A stretch of 15,716 nt of DNA from JBBDRV01 sp040905285 (lineage in GTDB: Bacteria > Bacteroidota > Rhodothermia > Balneolales > Balneolaceae): positions 1 to 15,716 of the forward strand of contig JBBDRV010000232.1 of NCBI GenBank assembly GCA_040905285.1, in the 5' to 3' direction. A model generated the notes under the pieces. The model ran no database searches and was not told the origin of the DNA. It saw only the letters and a list, made by a program, of their open reading frames with translations. Numbering within the stretch: the first letter of the stretch is position 1; the number at the start of each line of letters is the position of its first letter. Shown one piece after another: positions 1 to 5,875 of the stretch. The translations under genes were made by a program, and so were the position numbers.

Positions 1-2
1 AC

Positions 3-55
3 GGGTGGCACAGTATCCTCCGAAATGGGTGGCACAATGAACTCCGAAATAGCCA
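3..55 (+). mobile_element. Right end of an IS21-like insertion sequence (partial)
   Basis: Two direct 24-bp units lie back to back at 3-26 and 27-50. Each begins GGGTGGCACA and ends CTCCGAAAT, and they differ only in the middle. A terminal CA follows at 54-55. Multiple direct repeats of this layout next to a CA terminus are typical of IS21-family ends. No transposase is visible because the element would lie to the left of the window. The family call rests on the end structure alone. Confidence 0.45.
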
Positions 56-450
56 TCCAGTGATTGTGGCCGGTGATGCGAGTGGCGTAACGAACAGCGT
101 GCAGGATAGAAAGTATACGGAAATTACCAGCCCGGCAGGGAAGGAATATACGTGTAGATTTGCTATGACGCTTACCAGTAAAGAGTCGTGGGTGGGACGA
201 ACACAGTACGCATAGAAGGCCTTCCCGGCACAACGGGGAGTGGCGCTAACCGGGGCGCTGGCTTTGTAGGCATACATTCAAATTTGGATACATCAATCAT
301 TGATATAAAGATCCTTGGAGATATTGAGGGCACAGTTTTCCACTTCCGTATACGGATGCCAGAACATCAGATATTTCTCTCTCATGGGCTGATCTTACAG
401 ACACAACCCGGCTTGAAGGGGTATTGACTTTCTTTGAAGAGGCGAGCTGA
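56..450 (+). pseudogene. Frame-broken remnant of an unidentified protein gene
   Basis: Three coding-like stretches follow each other in three different frames of the plus strand. The first runs from about 60 to a TAG near 213 and reads VIVAGDASGVTNSVQDRKYT and onwards. The second covers about 188-340 and includes GTNTVRIEGLPGTTGSG. The third covers about 328-450 and ends RLEGVLTFFEEAS before TGA. None has its own start signal, and the 5' side abuts the IS-like end. This fits a gene interrupted by the element and then decayed by frameshifts. I do not recognise the family. A strong terminator follows 33 bp after the last stop, as expected for the end of a former gene. Sequencing error could explain one shift but hardly two. 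Confidence 0.5.
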
Positions 451-483
451 CAAGAGGGTGCATGAGAGGGTTAACGTCATAAA

Positions 484-508
484 AAAAGCCCGAACGTATC
501 GGGCTTTT
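484..508. terminator. Rho-independent terminator, bidirectional
   Basis: Perfect 10-bp stem AAAAGCCCGA / TCGGGCTTTT with loop ACGTA. It is flanked by an A-run on the left and a T-run on the right, so it can act on both strands. It lies between the plus-strand gene remnant and the 3' end of the minus-strand membrane-protein gene. Confidence 0.88.
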
Positions 509-604
509 TTAAAATGGTTTCAGGTTATTACGAACGAGCTATTAATCGTGTATTACATCCATAGTTTTGGCCTTTTTTTATATGTTATACAATATAGAAA
601 TTTT

Positions 605-1222
605 CTATTTAATGGAAAAATCATTTCCATGAACAAACTTACCCCGAACCACACAAGATGGTGTATGGTACCTCTTTGTGAATACTTTTGAAAACCCAGA
701 CAATGCATGCCTGGCCATGATTTGTAGTTCAAGATACCTGTCATTACTACTAAGAAGAAGTGATAAACGTTCCTTGCTGGTTAAAATTTGTGCAAAAAAT
801 GCATCATCGCCATTAGATCGAAGATTCGGTATTTGAGTAATTCTATTCTTTTTAATTAATAACGGATCAAATCGAGAATTAATACCACCTTCCACAGTTT
901 CCTTTCTGACTAGTGATAAACTCACCTCAATATTGTACAAACAAAAAAACCATGATTTGTTAATTATTTTGAATAAATAAATATCTTGATCGTCAGAGCC
1001 ATTATAGTGCGCAATTTGATTTGATATGCCAATATTAGGTTTCAGCATCCATAACAAAACAAAAAACGCGATAGAGCCTATAACACTTGTTAGAACAGCT
1101 ACAAGTAAAGCATCGATCATATAATCCATGTCCCAATTTTTTGCATACATCAAAAAAAAGAGAAGGATTATTAATACCCCGAAATATAGTATAGCCCCGA
1201 AATTCTGTTTATTCATAGACAT
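605..1222 (-). CDS. Hypothetical two-TM membrane protein
   Basis: This is a 205-aa protein. It has two clear hydrophobic segments at residues about 10-27 and 36-60, followed by about 140 residues that look soluble and rich in beta strands (for example LYNIEVSLSLVRKE and LELQIMARHALSGFSKVF). The layout is that of a small inner-membrane protein with a cytoplasmic C-terminal domain. I do not recognise the family. The tail (IMARHALSGFSKVF, then CVVRGKFVHGNDFSI) vaguely recalls the cytoplasmic beta-sandwich of inward-rectifier channels, but no pore helix or selectivity filter is visible. The gene is much more AT-rich than DUF3307 next to it, which suggests transfer. Two nearby ATGs (1222 and 1216) are possible starts and neither has a Shine-Dalgarno. 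A 7+1+7 palindrome at 594-608 overlaps the stop codon. Confidence 0.6.
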   Translation of the reverse strand: MSMNKQNFGAILYFGVLIILLFFLMYAKNWDMDYMIDALLVAVLTSVIGSIAFFVLLWMLKPNIGISNQIAHYNGSDDQDIYLFKIINKSWFFCLYNIEVSLSLVRKETVEGGINSRFDPLLIKKNRITQIPNLRSNGDDAFFAQILTSKERLSLLLSSNDRYLELQIMARHALSGFSKVFTKRYHTPSCVVRGKFVHGNDFSIK

Positions 1223-1321
1223 CTAAAATAGAAACACAGACTGCCAGCGATAATAAATTATTAATTTTGATTAGTCAAACTAGTTGACATAAAAAGAATG
1301 CAGATTAGACCCTGTAGTCAG

Positions 1322-2032
1322 CTAAACCACAAAAAACGCTGCCGCAGCCAGCGCCAGCCCGAAACTGAACAGCGTGCCGATCAGAACATATTCGGTCAGT
1401 TTCCGGTCGCCGGACTTGGTGAGGTCGCCGAAACGGAACACCGACTTGGCCGCCAGCAAAAAGCCGACGGTCTGCCAGAATCCGGACAGGATCGATATAA
1501 AAATAAAGATCCTCTCCAGGATCCCGATGTACATGCCCGCATTCTTCAGTGACGCCGTCTCATCCTCGGCGACAGCCCCGTCCCATTTCATCATCAGGTG
1601 CTGAATGATCGTCGAGGCAGGGACCGTCAGGAAAACGGCGGCCAGAAGCACCGGCCAGTAGTCCGGCTGCCATAAAGCGGCGGGGGAAAGCACCGGCAGG
1701 CCGTCCGGCGAAACCCTGGACATCCACAGGAGGACGATCGCAAGCAGGTGCAGCCCCTGGTCGGCAAAAAACCAGGCGGGCCGGGACCGCTCTGTCTGGT
1801 AATGGACCTTGCAGCCGTCAATCAGCCAGTGAGCGAGGGCAATCAGCAGGGCAAGATCCCACAGGCCGGCGTCGGCGGTAATGATCAGGACCAGCAGAAA
1901 ATGGACCGTGACATGCAGGTACAGAAACGGGGAACGCCATGTCAGCGTCTCCTTCTGCCGGAGTCCGCTGCGCGGCTGGAGCAGGAAATCCCCGATCAGA
2001 TGGGCCAGTATCAGTTTTGTCAGCAGAATCAT
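1322..2032 (-). CDS. DUF3307 family integral membrane protein
   Basis: 236-aa polytopic membrane protein of unknown biochemical function. From the ATG at 2032 it opens MILLTKLILAHLIGDFLLQP, the usual start of DUF3307 proteins. It keeps the family's regularly spaced His/Asp positions in or near membrane segments: HLIGD, YLHVTVH, HWLIDGCK and FADQGLH. The conserved ERIFIFI and AAKSVFRFGD segments come later, and four or more further hydrophobic stretches run to the end. The frame is open for 12 more residues to a TTG at 2068, but that TTG is part of a TTGACA promoter box, so the ATG is preferred. From what I recall of the family, DUF3307 genes are often next to satD; here satD is about 2.8 kb upstream on the same strand, with AT-rich genes in between. 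The gene is GC-rich, unlike those intervening genes. Confidence 0.82.
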   Translation of the reverse strand: MILLTKLILAHLIGDFLLQPRSGLRQKETLTWRSPFLYLHVTVHFLLVLIITADAGLWDLALLIALAHWLIDGCKVHYQTERSRPAWFFADQGLHLLAIVLLWMSRVSPDGLPVLSPAALWQPDYWPVLLAAVFLTVPASTIIQHLMMKWDGAVAEDETASLKNAGMYIGILERIFIFISILSGFWQTVGFLLAAKSVFRFGDLTKSGDRKLTEYVLIGTLFSFGLALAAAAFFVV

Positions 2033-2039
2033 GGGTTGT

Positions 2040-2068
2040 ACGATACTATCTGCCCGCGAGGTTGTCAA
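2040..2068 (-). promoter_or_regulatory. Putative sigma70-type promoter of the DUF3307 gene
   Basis: On the minus strand TTGACA (2068-2063) is followed by a 17-bp spacer and TATCGT (2045-2040, four of six matches). Transcription would start close to 2033, right at the ATG at 2032, giving a leaderless or nearly leaderless mRNA. Chance occurrence cannot be excluded. Confidence 0.35.
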
Positions 2069-2103
2069 TCGGCTGTGAAAATATTAATCCTGCCGGCGCA
2101 TCG

Positions 2104-2229
2104 TCATCTTTCGTGCCTCTTCATAAAGGTTTGGTCATTGTTGATAGCCGACAACAGGGCCTTGTTGTCAACATACTTACGGACTGTAACGACGCTTTCA
2201 CCCGGACGATGAGACTCTCCGGAGGGCAT
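2104..2229 (-). CDS. Possible 41-aa small ORF upstream of DUF3307
   Basis: Open frame from ATG at 2229 to TGA at 2104, giving 41 residues. It contains VVTVRKYVDNKALLSAIN and ends FMKRHER. The composition is protein-like (mixed charged and hydrophobic residues, helix-like), and the DNA is more GC-rich than the HEPN gene upstream. It may be a real small protein, or a fragment of the ancestral gene left at the edge of the inserted block. No Shine-Dalgarno is visible and an in-frame TGA directly precedes the ATG. A dyad GACAACA-N6-TGTTGTC lies within it at about 2150-2169. Confidence 0.25.
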   Translation of the reverse strand: MPSGESHRPGESVVTVRKYVDNKALLSAINNDQTFMKRHER

Positions 2230-2258
2230 TCAGTGACTAATAACAATTTCAGGGCAAG

Positions 2259-2696
2259 CTATGTAATACTTGGATCAGGAGATAAACAAGCCTTTTTTAT
2301 TTTCTTTAAATGCCTTGCTACCTTTTTATCTATCTCCTTTGGATGCTCATGCTTATAGTCATGGTAACGGGCAGTCTGACACAAACTTTTCAAATCATCA
2401 TAAGCGGTAGCGCATTCTGGAATCTTATTCCTGACAATTTCTGATCGTGATGCATGTTTACTCTTTCGCGATCCGACTATTTCGTGATATATGTCTATTG
2501 AAGTAATTTGAAAAGTGTTAGGCCCAAATGATTTCTCAAACGGAAATACTTTAAATTCTACATAATGAATAGCTGAATAAAAAGCGGTAGTTATTATCCA
2601 GTCAATATAATCTATTTTTTGACGCAGATAATTGTAGACCTCTTCGTTGTGCTCAGCATGCTCTCTATGATGGTTTCCTGTAGTACCTATAGCCAT
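2259..2696 (-). CDS. HEPN-domain-like protein, second gene of a two-gene module
   Basis: This is a 145-aa all-helical protein. The segment WIITTAFYSAIHYVE (residues about 33-47) matches the central helix seen in HEPN proteins, where a Trp and an AFYxAxHY pattern are typical. Near the C-terminus R110-YHDYK-H116 gives an R-x5-H arrangement, which fits the R-x4-6-H motif of HEPN ribonucleases. The start lies inside the upstream gene: its ATG at 2696 precedes that gene's stop at 2665 by 32 bp in another frame. This implies translational coupling and co-expression. HEPN proteins often act as RNA-cutting toxins or as abortive-infection effectors paired with a small partner. That role is an inference here, since the motif is only loosely placed and the partner is unknown. 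The gene is AT-rich and probably accessory. Confidence 0.6.
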   Translation of the reverse strand: MAIGTTGNHHREHAEHNEEVYNYLRQKIDYIDWIITTAFYSAIHYVEFKVFPFEKSFGPNTFQITSIDIYHEIVGSRKSKHASRSEIVRNKIPECATAYDDLKSLCQTARYHDYKHEHPKEIDKKVARHLKKIKKACLSPDPSIT

Positions 2697-3147
2697 CTAA
2701 AATCATCTTTTCATAATTGATGTTTTCCCCATCATATGTGAACATGATTTGTTGGTCAAAATCAATGTCAACTGTTTCTTCGTGCTCATATAATCGAGCA
2801 TAAATTTCGTCCATTTTTTCTGAAAAGTAGGTATCCCTACCAAGCACAATGATGGACTCAAACTCGTTATGTGATTGAACTTTGATGCGAGCGTCCACAA
2901 AGTCTATCTTGAAATCCTTTTTCAGGATATCTATAAAATCATCAATAACTTCCATGTAGCTTTTTAAATTAATCTCAGCCACTTTTTGGGTCGCCGCGAT
3001 AAAGTCATTAATCCCTTTTTCTTGACCGGATCGAAATGCATGTATTACCTGATCAGCACTATATCTATCACCTTCTACTATACCCCATTTGGGCTTAGAA
3101 AGTTCTATACCGGTGCTGCCAACTTGTTCGCTATGAACAGTAGACAT
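2665..3147 (-). CDS. Hypothetical 160-aa partner of the HEPN-like protein
   Basis: I do not recognise this family. The N-terminal 45 residues are polar and probably flexible. Residues about 46-80 form helices (FIAATQKVAEINLKSYMEVI). The C-terminal half looks like an alpha/beta domain, with strand-like stretches RIKVQSHNEFESIIVLG and VDIDFDQQIMFTYDG and a helix EKMDEIYARLYEHEE between them. There is no GSxxxG nucleotidyltransferase motif, so it is not a standard MNT antitoxin. It is the first gene of an overlapping pair with the HEPN-like gene and shares its low GC. A promoter with repeated half-sites lies about 90 bp upstream. Its position and size fit an antitoxin or a sensor subunit, but that is inference from context. 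The ATG at 3147 has no Shine-Dalgarno. Confidence 0.58.
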   Translation of the reverse strand: MSTVHSEQVGSTGIELSKPKWGIVEGDRYSADQVIHAFRSGQEKGINDFIAATQKVAEINLKSYMEVIDDFIDILKKDFKIDFVDARIKVQSHNEFESIIVLGRDTYFSEKMDEIYARLYEHEETVDIDFDQQIMFTYDGENINYEKMILDGYRYYRKPS

Positions 3148-3203
3148 AATGAGTGAGTTGATTTGTGACCATTACTTAACAGTTTAACTATTCTGCTGTA
3201 TTA

Positions 3204-3244
3204 CTGGTTCCCATACCCGCTGGTTCCCCGAATATTATAACCAG
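3204..3244 (-). promoter_or_regulatory. Promoter with repeated CTGGTT half-sites upstream of the HEPN pair
   Basis: CTGGTTCCC occurs directly repeated at 3204-3212 and 3220-3228. The second copy forms an inverted pair with AACCAG at 3239-3244. A perfect minus-strand TATAAT (3239-3234) lies inside this inverted pair. Half-sites over a -10 box are what an autorepressed operon would show. No clear -35 box is visible. Confidence 0.4.
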
Positions 3245-3557
3245 TTAATTAATCTGCACGTGTTCCCTTGTCGTTGTACTGGTATTTGGTAACAAATGTA
3301 TGTCAAGGAGAATTATTATCCAAAACTTGCAATCAATCCTAATGTTTTACAAAACACCGAGAAAGCCAAAATGTTGTCGTTGCACAAGATGTACGATACA
3401 GAAGCCAAGAGGACCAGGACATTTGTTGTTCATGCATTTCATCTCTGAAATATTAAATTTTCTTAATGTAATGATTATCTGCTTTGTTACTCTTGTGTAG
3501 CAATAGCATAGAAAGAAATAGAATAGAGGGAGTTTTTCACCCAGGTTTGGTTTCAGT
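3245..3557. other. AT-rich intergenic region before the histidine kinase
   Basis: About 310 bp without a convincing gene. A 66-codon open frame at 3300-3500 (plus) has no start signal and poor composition, although it contains a small cysteine cluster (CCRCTRC). The promoter of the kinase must lie here or in the first codons, but I could not identify it. An AGGGAG at about 3526 is too far from the ATG at 3558 to be its ribosome binding site. Confidence 0.4.
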
Positions 3558-4832
3558 ATGCAACAGCTAAAAAAACTTGTTTATGGCGGTCCTGCAGTTA
3601 TCGGGTTGATGTACCTGGTGATCGGTCTGGTATGGATTGCCTTCTCCGATCAATGGGTTTTCTCACTTTTTGAGGATCCCGAAGCGATTACCACCATGCA
3701 AATGTACAAAGGGTGGGGATTTGTCGTGGCCAGTTCCATCTTCATTTACATCCTGGTACAGATCAACAATAACAAGCTGGCTGACGTGATCCAGCGTTCC
3801 CAGCGAATCCAGCGAGAGCATGAAACAGTTTTTGAACAGGCACCGGTCGGAATCGCTTATAACAAGCCGAATGAACAGTGGCTCCGGGTGAACCACAAGC
3901 TTTGCTCGATGTTGGACTACACACGGGATGAGCTGCTCCGGTTAAAATTTGAGGATTTTATTCACCCCGATTATCTGGAAAGCGGAAGGCAATTGGATCA
4001 GGAACTGATTACCGGTGAAAAATCCGGTTATGAAACCGAAAAAAAGTACATCAAAAAGAATGGTGACTATCTGCTCGGAAAGGTGAAAAAATCACTTGTC
4101 TATAATGGTGATCACTCTCCAAAATTCATCATAGCACTTGTTGAGGATATTACCGAGCAAAAAGAGACCAATGAAAAATTAAAGAAATCACTGCGTCAGC
4201 AGGAGATACTGTTGTCAGAAGTACTCCACCGGGTAAACAACAACCTCGCACTGATTATAGCCTTTCTTGATCTGGAAATGGATAACATCCGACAGAAGCC
4301 ATGCCGCGATCTGTTCAAAAAATGCCAGATGAGAATCAAAACTGTCGGAATCGTTCATCACAAGCTCTACCAGGCAGCCGATTTTTCCAGAATCCCGATC
4401 CGGGAATACATTCAAGAGATCCTGTCAGCCATCTTCTGGAATTGGCGAAGTGGTGAAGACACTGTTTCGGTAAACTCGAATGTAAATGATGTGAATCTCA
4501 ATGTAAATCAGGCCATTCCCTGCGGACTGATCATAAACGAGCTCGTCACCAATGCGTATAAACATGCTTTCCCGAAAAAAACAGAAACTGATGAAGTTCA
4601 GGTGAAAATCCGGAAAATAGATAATGAGCTTATTCTGTCTGTCTCGGATAATGGTATTGGTCTGCCTGACCATATTGATATTGCAAAGACAGATACAATT
4701 GGATTTTCTATTACAAACGCTCTCTGCACTCAGCTGCATGCAGACATTGATGTAAACCGGGAAAACGGAACTCACATCACCATCAGATTCCCTGTAAACT
4801 ATCTGAAAAAGGGATCCGCAAGTAACTTGTAA
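3558..4832 (+). CDS. Membrane-bound PAS-domain histidine kinase (HisKA_2 type)
   Basis: 424-aa sensor kinase that should autophosphorylate on His and pass phosphate to an unlinked response regulator. Two TM segments lie at residues about 10-30 (VIGLMYLVIGLVWIAFSD) and 52-68, with a short outside loop. A PAS domain covers about 85-200 (FEQAPVGIAY through ALVEDITEQK). The HisKA_2 dimerisation segment LLSEVLHRVNNNL carries the phosphoacceptor His224. The ATPase domain has an N-box (NELVTNAYKH, N327 and N332), a G1 box (DNGIGLP, D364) and a second Gly box weakened to TIGFS. The C-terminal NGTHITIRFP is typical of the family. No response regulator is encoded nearby, so it is an orphan. The GC content is lower than that of flanking satD, and the gene lies opposite to its neighbours. 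Confidence 0.88.
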   Translation: MQQLKKLVYGGPAVIGLMYLVIGLVWIAFSDQWVFSLFEDPEAITTMQMYKGWGFVVASSIFIYILVQINNNKLADVIQRSQRIQREHETVFEQAPVGIAYNKPNEQWLRVNHKLCSMLDYTRDELLRLKFEDFIHPDYLESGRQLDQELITGEKSGYETEKKYIKKNGDYLLGKVKKSLVYNGDHSPKFIIALVEDITEQKETNEKLKKSLRQQEILLSEVLHRVNNNLALIIAFLDLEMDNIRQKPCRDLFKKCQMRIKTVGIVHHKLYQAADFSRIPIREYIQEILSAIFWNWRSGEDTVSVNSNVNDVNLNVNQAIPCGLIINELVTNAYKHAFPKKTETDEVQVKIRKIDNELILSVSDNGIGLPDHIDIAKTDTIGFSITNALCTQLHADIDVNRENGTHITIRFPVNYLKKGSASNL

Positions 4833-4850
4833 TTCCGTGCAATTCCGTGC
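4831..4850. repeat. 10-bp tandem duplication at the kinase/satD junction
   Basis: AATTCCGTGC occurs twice in a row, directly after the kinase stop codon. It marks the point where AT-rich DNA gives way to the GC-rich satD gene and may be a scar of the rearrangement. Confidence 0.7.
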
Positions 4851-4873
4851 ACTGATCACCCTCCCGGCCGGGT

Positions 4874-5509
4874 TCAGTCCAGCGTCTGCACCCGCTCCCT
4901 GTAATAGGCCTCCAGGGCCAGTATTTCATAGAGGGCTCCCCGGTGGATCCGTTCGCTGACGGACGACTGGCTGATTCCGAGCCTCCTGCCGATCTCTTTC
5001 TGGTGGAGCTGCGGTTCTGCAAGGAGCATTCCCGCAACCTCGGCCGTATTGACGCTCCAGGTCTGGAAAATCGCCAGGGCCAGGCGAAGCATCATGTTCA
5101 GTTCCCGGTCGAACCCCGGATCCCCGGATTCGATGGCCAGATGGACTTTCTCCTGTTTAAGCCGGTCCAGCAGCAGTCCCGACCGCACAAACACGTCCCC
5201 CGTTGACTCCGTGATGGGGCTCGGTCCGCCGCCGCCCCGCTCCTCTTCTTTCTTCCCGAGCCCGATGGCCATCCGCACGTCCAGGTGTTTGACCTGCCTG
5301 ATGACCGCCTTGATCTGCAGGGCCGTCCGGAGGGCCTCCGGGGGCCCGGCGACCACCTGGAAACTGTCCCCCCGGTAGATTTCCCATGTTTCCGGGGACG
5401 ATCCTTTTGCGCTGAGCAGCTTTTTTAGCGGATCCAGCCAGACAGAGGCGTCGCTGAACTGCCGGGAATGAATGATATCGCCGGTGATGGTTGACATATC
5501 AGGGCTCAT
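4874..5509 (-). CDS. SatD-family regulator: cyclase-like palm plus HTH
   Basis: This is a 211-aa protein. The N-terminal part has the SatD family pattern: GDIIHSR at residues 10-16 and RGDSFQVV at 46-53. It continues with VRMAIGLG (about 78-85) and STGDVFVRSGLLLDRL (about 102-117). These four blocks fall in the same order and spacing as the metal-binding and structural motifs of class III nucleotidyl cyclases (D at the first strand, GD at the second, RxGIxxG, then G-x-V-x-x-A-x-R). That resemblance is my reading and not an established activity. Residues about 168-196 form a helix-turn-helix (KEIGRRLGISQSSVSERIHR). The start is ATG 5509 or ATG 5497 (MSTITGDI), neither with a Shine-Dalgarno. 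A promoter with an internal dyad lies about 210 bp upstream, which suggests autoregulation. DUF3307, its usual neighbour as I recall, is displaced by about 2.8 kb. Confidence 0.75.
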   Translation of the reverse strand: MSPDMSTITGDIIHSRQFSDASVWLDPLKKLLSAKGSSPETWEIYRGDSFQVVAGPPEALRTALQIKAVIRQVKHLDVRMAIGLGKKEEERGGGGPSPITESTGDVFVRSGLLLDRLKQEKVHLAIESGDPGFDRELNMMLRLALAIFQTWSVNTAEVAGMLLAEPQLHQKEIGRRLGISQSSVSERIHRGALYEILALEAYYRERVQTLD

Positions 5510-5546
5510 TGCGGGTTGGTTTTTTCCGGTTGGCGGGTTCGGTGTT

Positions 5547-5592
5547 TTCTTTATCTGTATTTCTTTATCTGTGTATCGGCATCTGTATCGGC
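5547..5592. repeat. 14-bp and 12-bp short tandem repeats in the satD leader
   Basis: TTCTTTATCTGT starts two 14-bp units at 5547 and 5561. TATCGGC then recurs at 5574 and 5586. The units are imperfect copies of each other's core (TATCTGT/TATCGGC). Confidence 0.6.
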
Positions 5593-5684
5593 TGATCTGT
5601 TGATTGGGCGTCTGAGTGCCTTGCTTGCTTCCATCTTTCGATCGATAATCTCATCCACCGTCTTTGTTGGCATCTGAGTGCCAT
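5565..5684 (-). CDS. Possible leader ORF with a strong Shine-Dalgarno upstream of satD
   Basis: On the minus strand AAGGAGG (5701-5695) stands 10 nt before an ATG at 5684. This is the only strong Shine-Dalgarno I see in the window, and it lies just after the predicted satD transcription start (about 5712). The frame gives 39 residues, very basic with several Trp (MALRCQQRRWMRLSIERWKQ and onwards), ending 55 nt before satD. An overlapping frame from ATG 5673 to 5551 gives 40 residues with more ordinary composition (MPTKTVDEIIDRKMEASKAL and onwards) but lacks a well-placed Shine-Dalgarno. One of them may be a regulatory leader peptide, or the site may be an unproductive start. Confidence 0.3.
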   Translation of the reverse strand: MALRCQQRRWMRLSIERWKQARHSDAQSTDQPIQMPIHR

Positions 5685-5689
5685 GCTTG
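5607..5689. repeat. Two 21-bp direct repeats in the satD leader
   Basis: GGCATCTGAGTGCC at 5669-5682 and GGCGTCTGAGTGCC at 5607-5620 are both followed by (A/T)TGCTTG. The spacing is 62 bp. The first copy can also form a small hairpin (GGCA-6-TGCC). Confidence 0.65.
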
Positions 5690-5718
5690 TCTTACCTCCT
5701 TGTCTTGCCTTATTGATT

Positions 5719-5747
5719 ATTATCGGTAAATATCCCGATAAAGTCAA
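5719..5747 (-). promoter_or_regulatory. satD promoter with an operator dyad in its spacer
   Basis: On the minus strand TTGACT (5747-5742) is followed by a 17-bp spacer and GATAAT (5724-5719), each five of six matches to consensus. A perfect 7-bp inverted repeat, TTATCGG-N8-CCGATAA at 5720-5741, fills the spacer and most of the -10 box. A protein bound to the dyad would block RNA polymerase, so repression, most simply by SatD itself, is the likely control. The binding protein is an inference. Confidence 0.6.
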
Positions 5748-5753
5748 TATATA

Positions 5754-5806
5754 GGCTATATAGTCGATATAAGGTAATTATAGGGCTATAAACCGATATA
5801 ATGAGG
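5754..5806 (+). promoter_or_regulatory. Half-site array and -10 box facing the barrel gene
   Basis: Units related to the CCGATAA half-site recur on the plus strand: CTATATA at 5756, CGATATA at 5765, CTATAAA at 5786 and CGATATA at 5794. Each pair is 8-9 bp apart and the pairs are 29-30 bp apart, forming an imperfect direct repeat. The last unit contains a perfect TATAAT (5797-5802), which would start transcription about 67 nt before the barrel gene ATG. A minus-strand TATAAT also exists at 5782-5777. The region likely lets one regulator control both divergent genes. Confidence 0.5.
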
Positions 5807-5875
5807 CAGCTGCCCAAACAGGAACCTCGTCAGCGGCTGTGAATATGTCACCGCAAATGAGTAGATTCGTCCCTT

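Noticed and set aside
434..691. 85-aa plus-strand open frame after the gene remnant
   Set aside because: It runs through the terminator hairpin and into the 3' end of the opposite-strand gene; the composition is not protein-like.
2665..3147. MNT-type nucleotidyltransferase antitoxin
   Set aside because: The GSxxxG and DxD nucleotidyltransferase motifs are absent, so the HEPN/MNT label is not supported.
3300..3500. 66-aa plus-strand open frame with a CCRCTRC cluster
   Set aside because: No ribosome binding site, unusual composition, low-complexity AT-rich DNA, and no family resemblance; the cysteine cluster alone is not enough.
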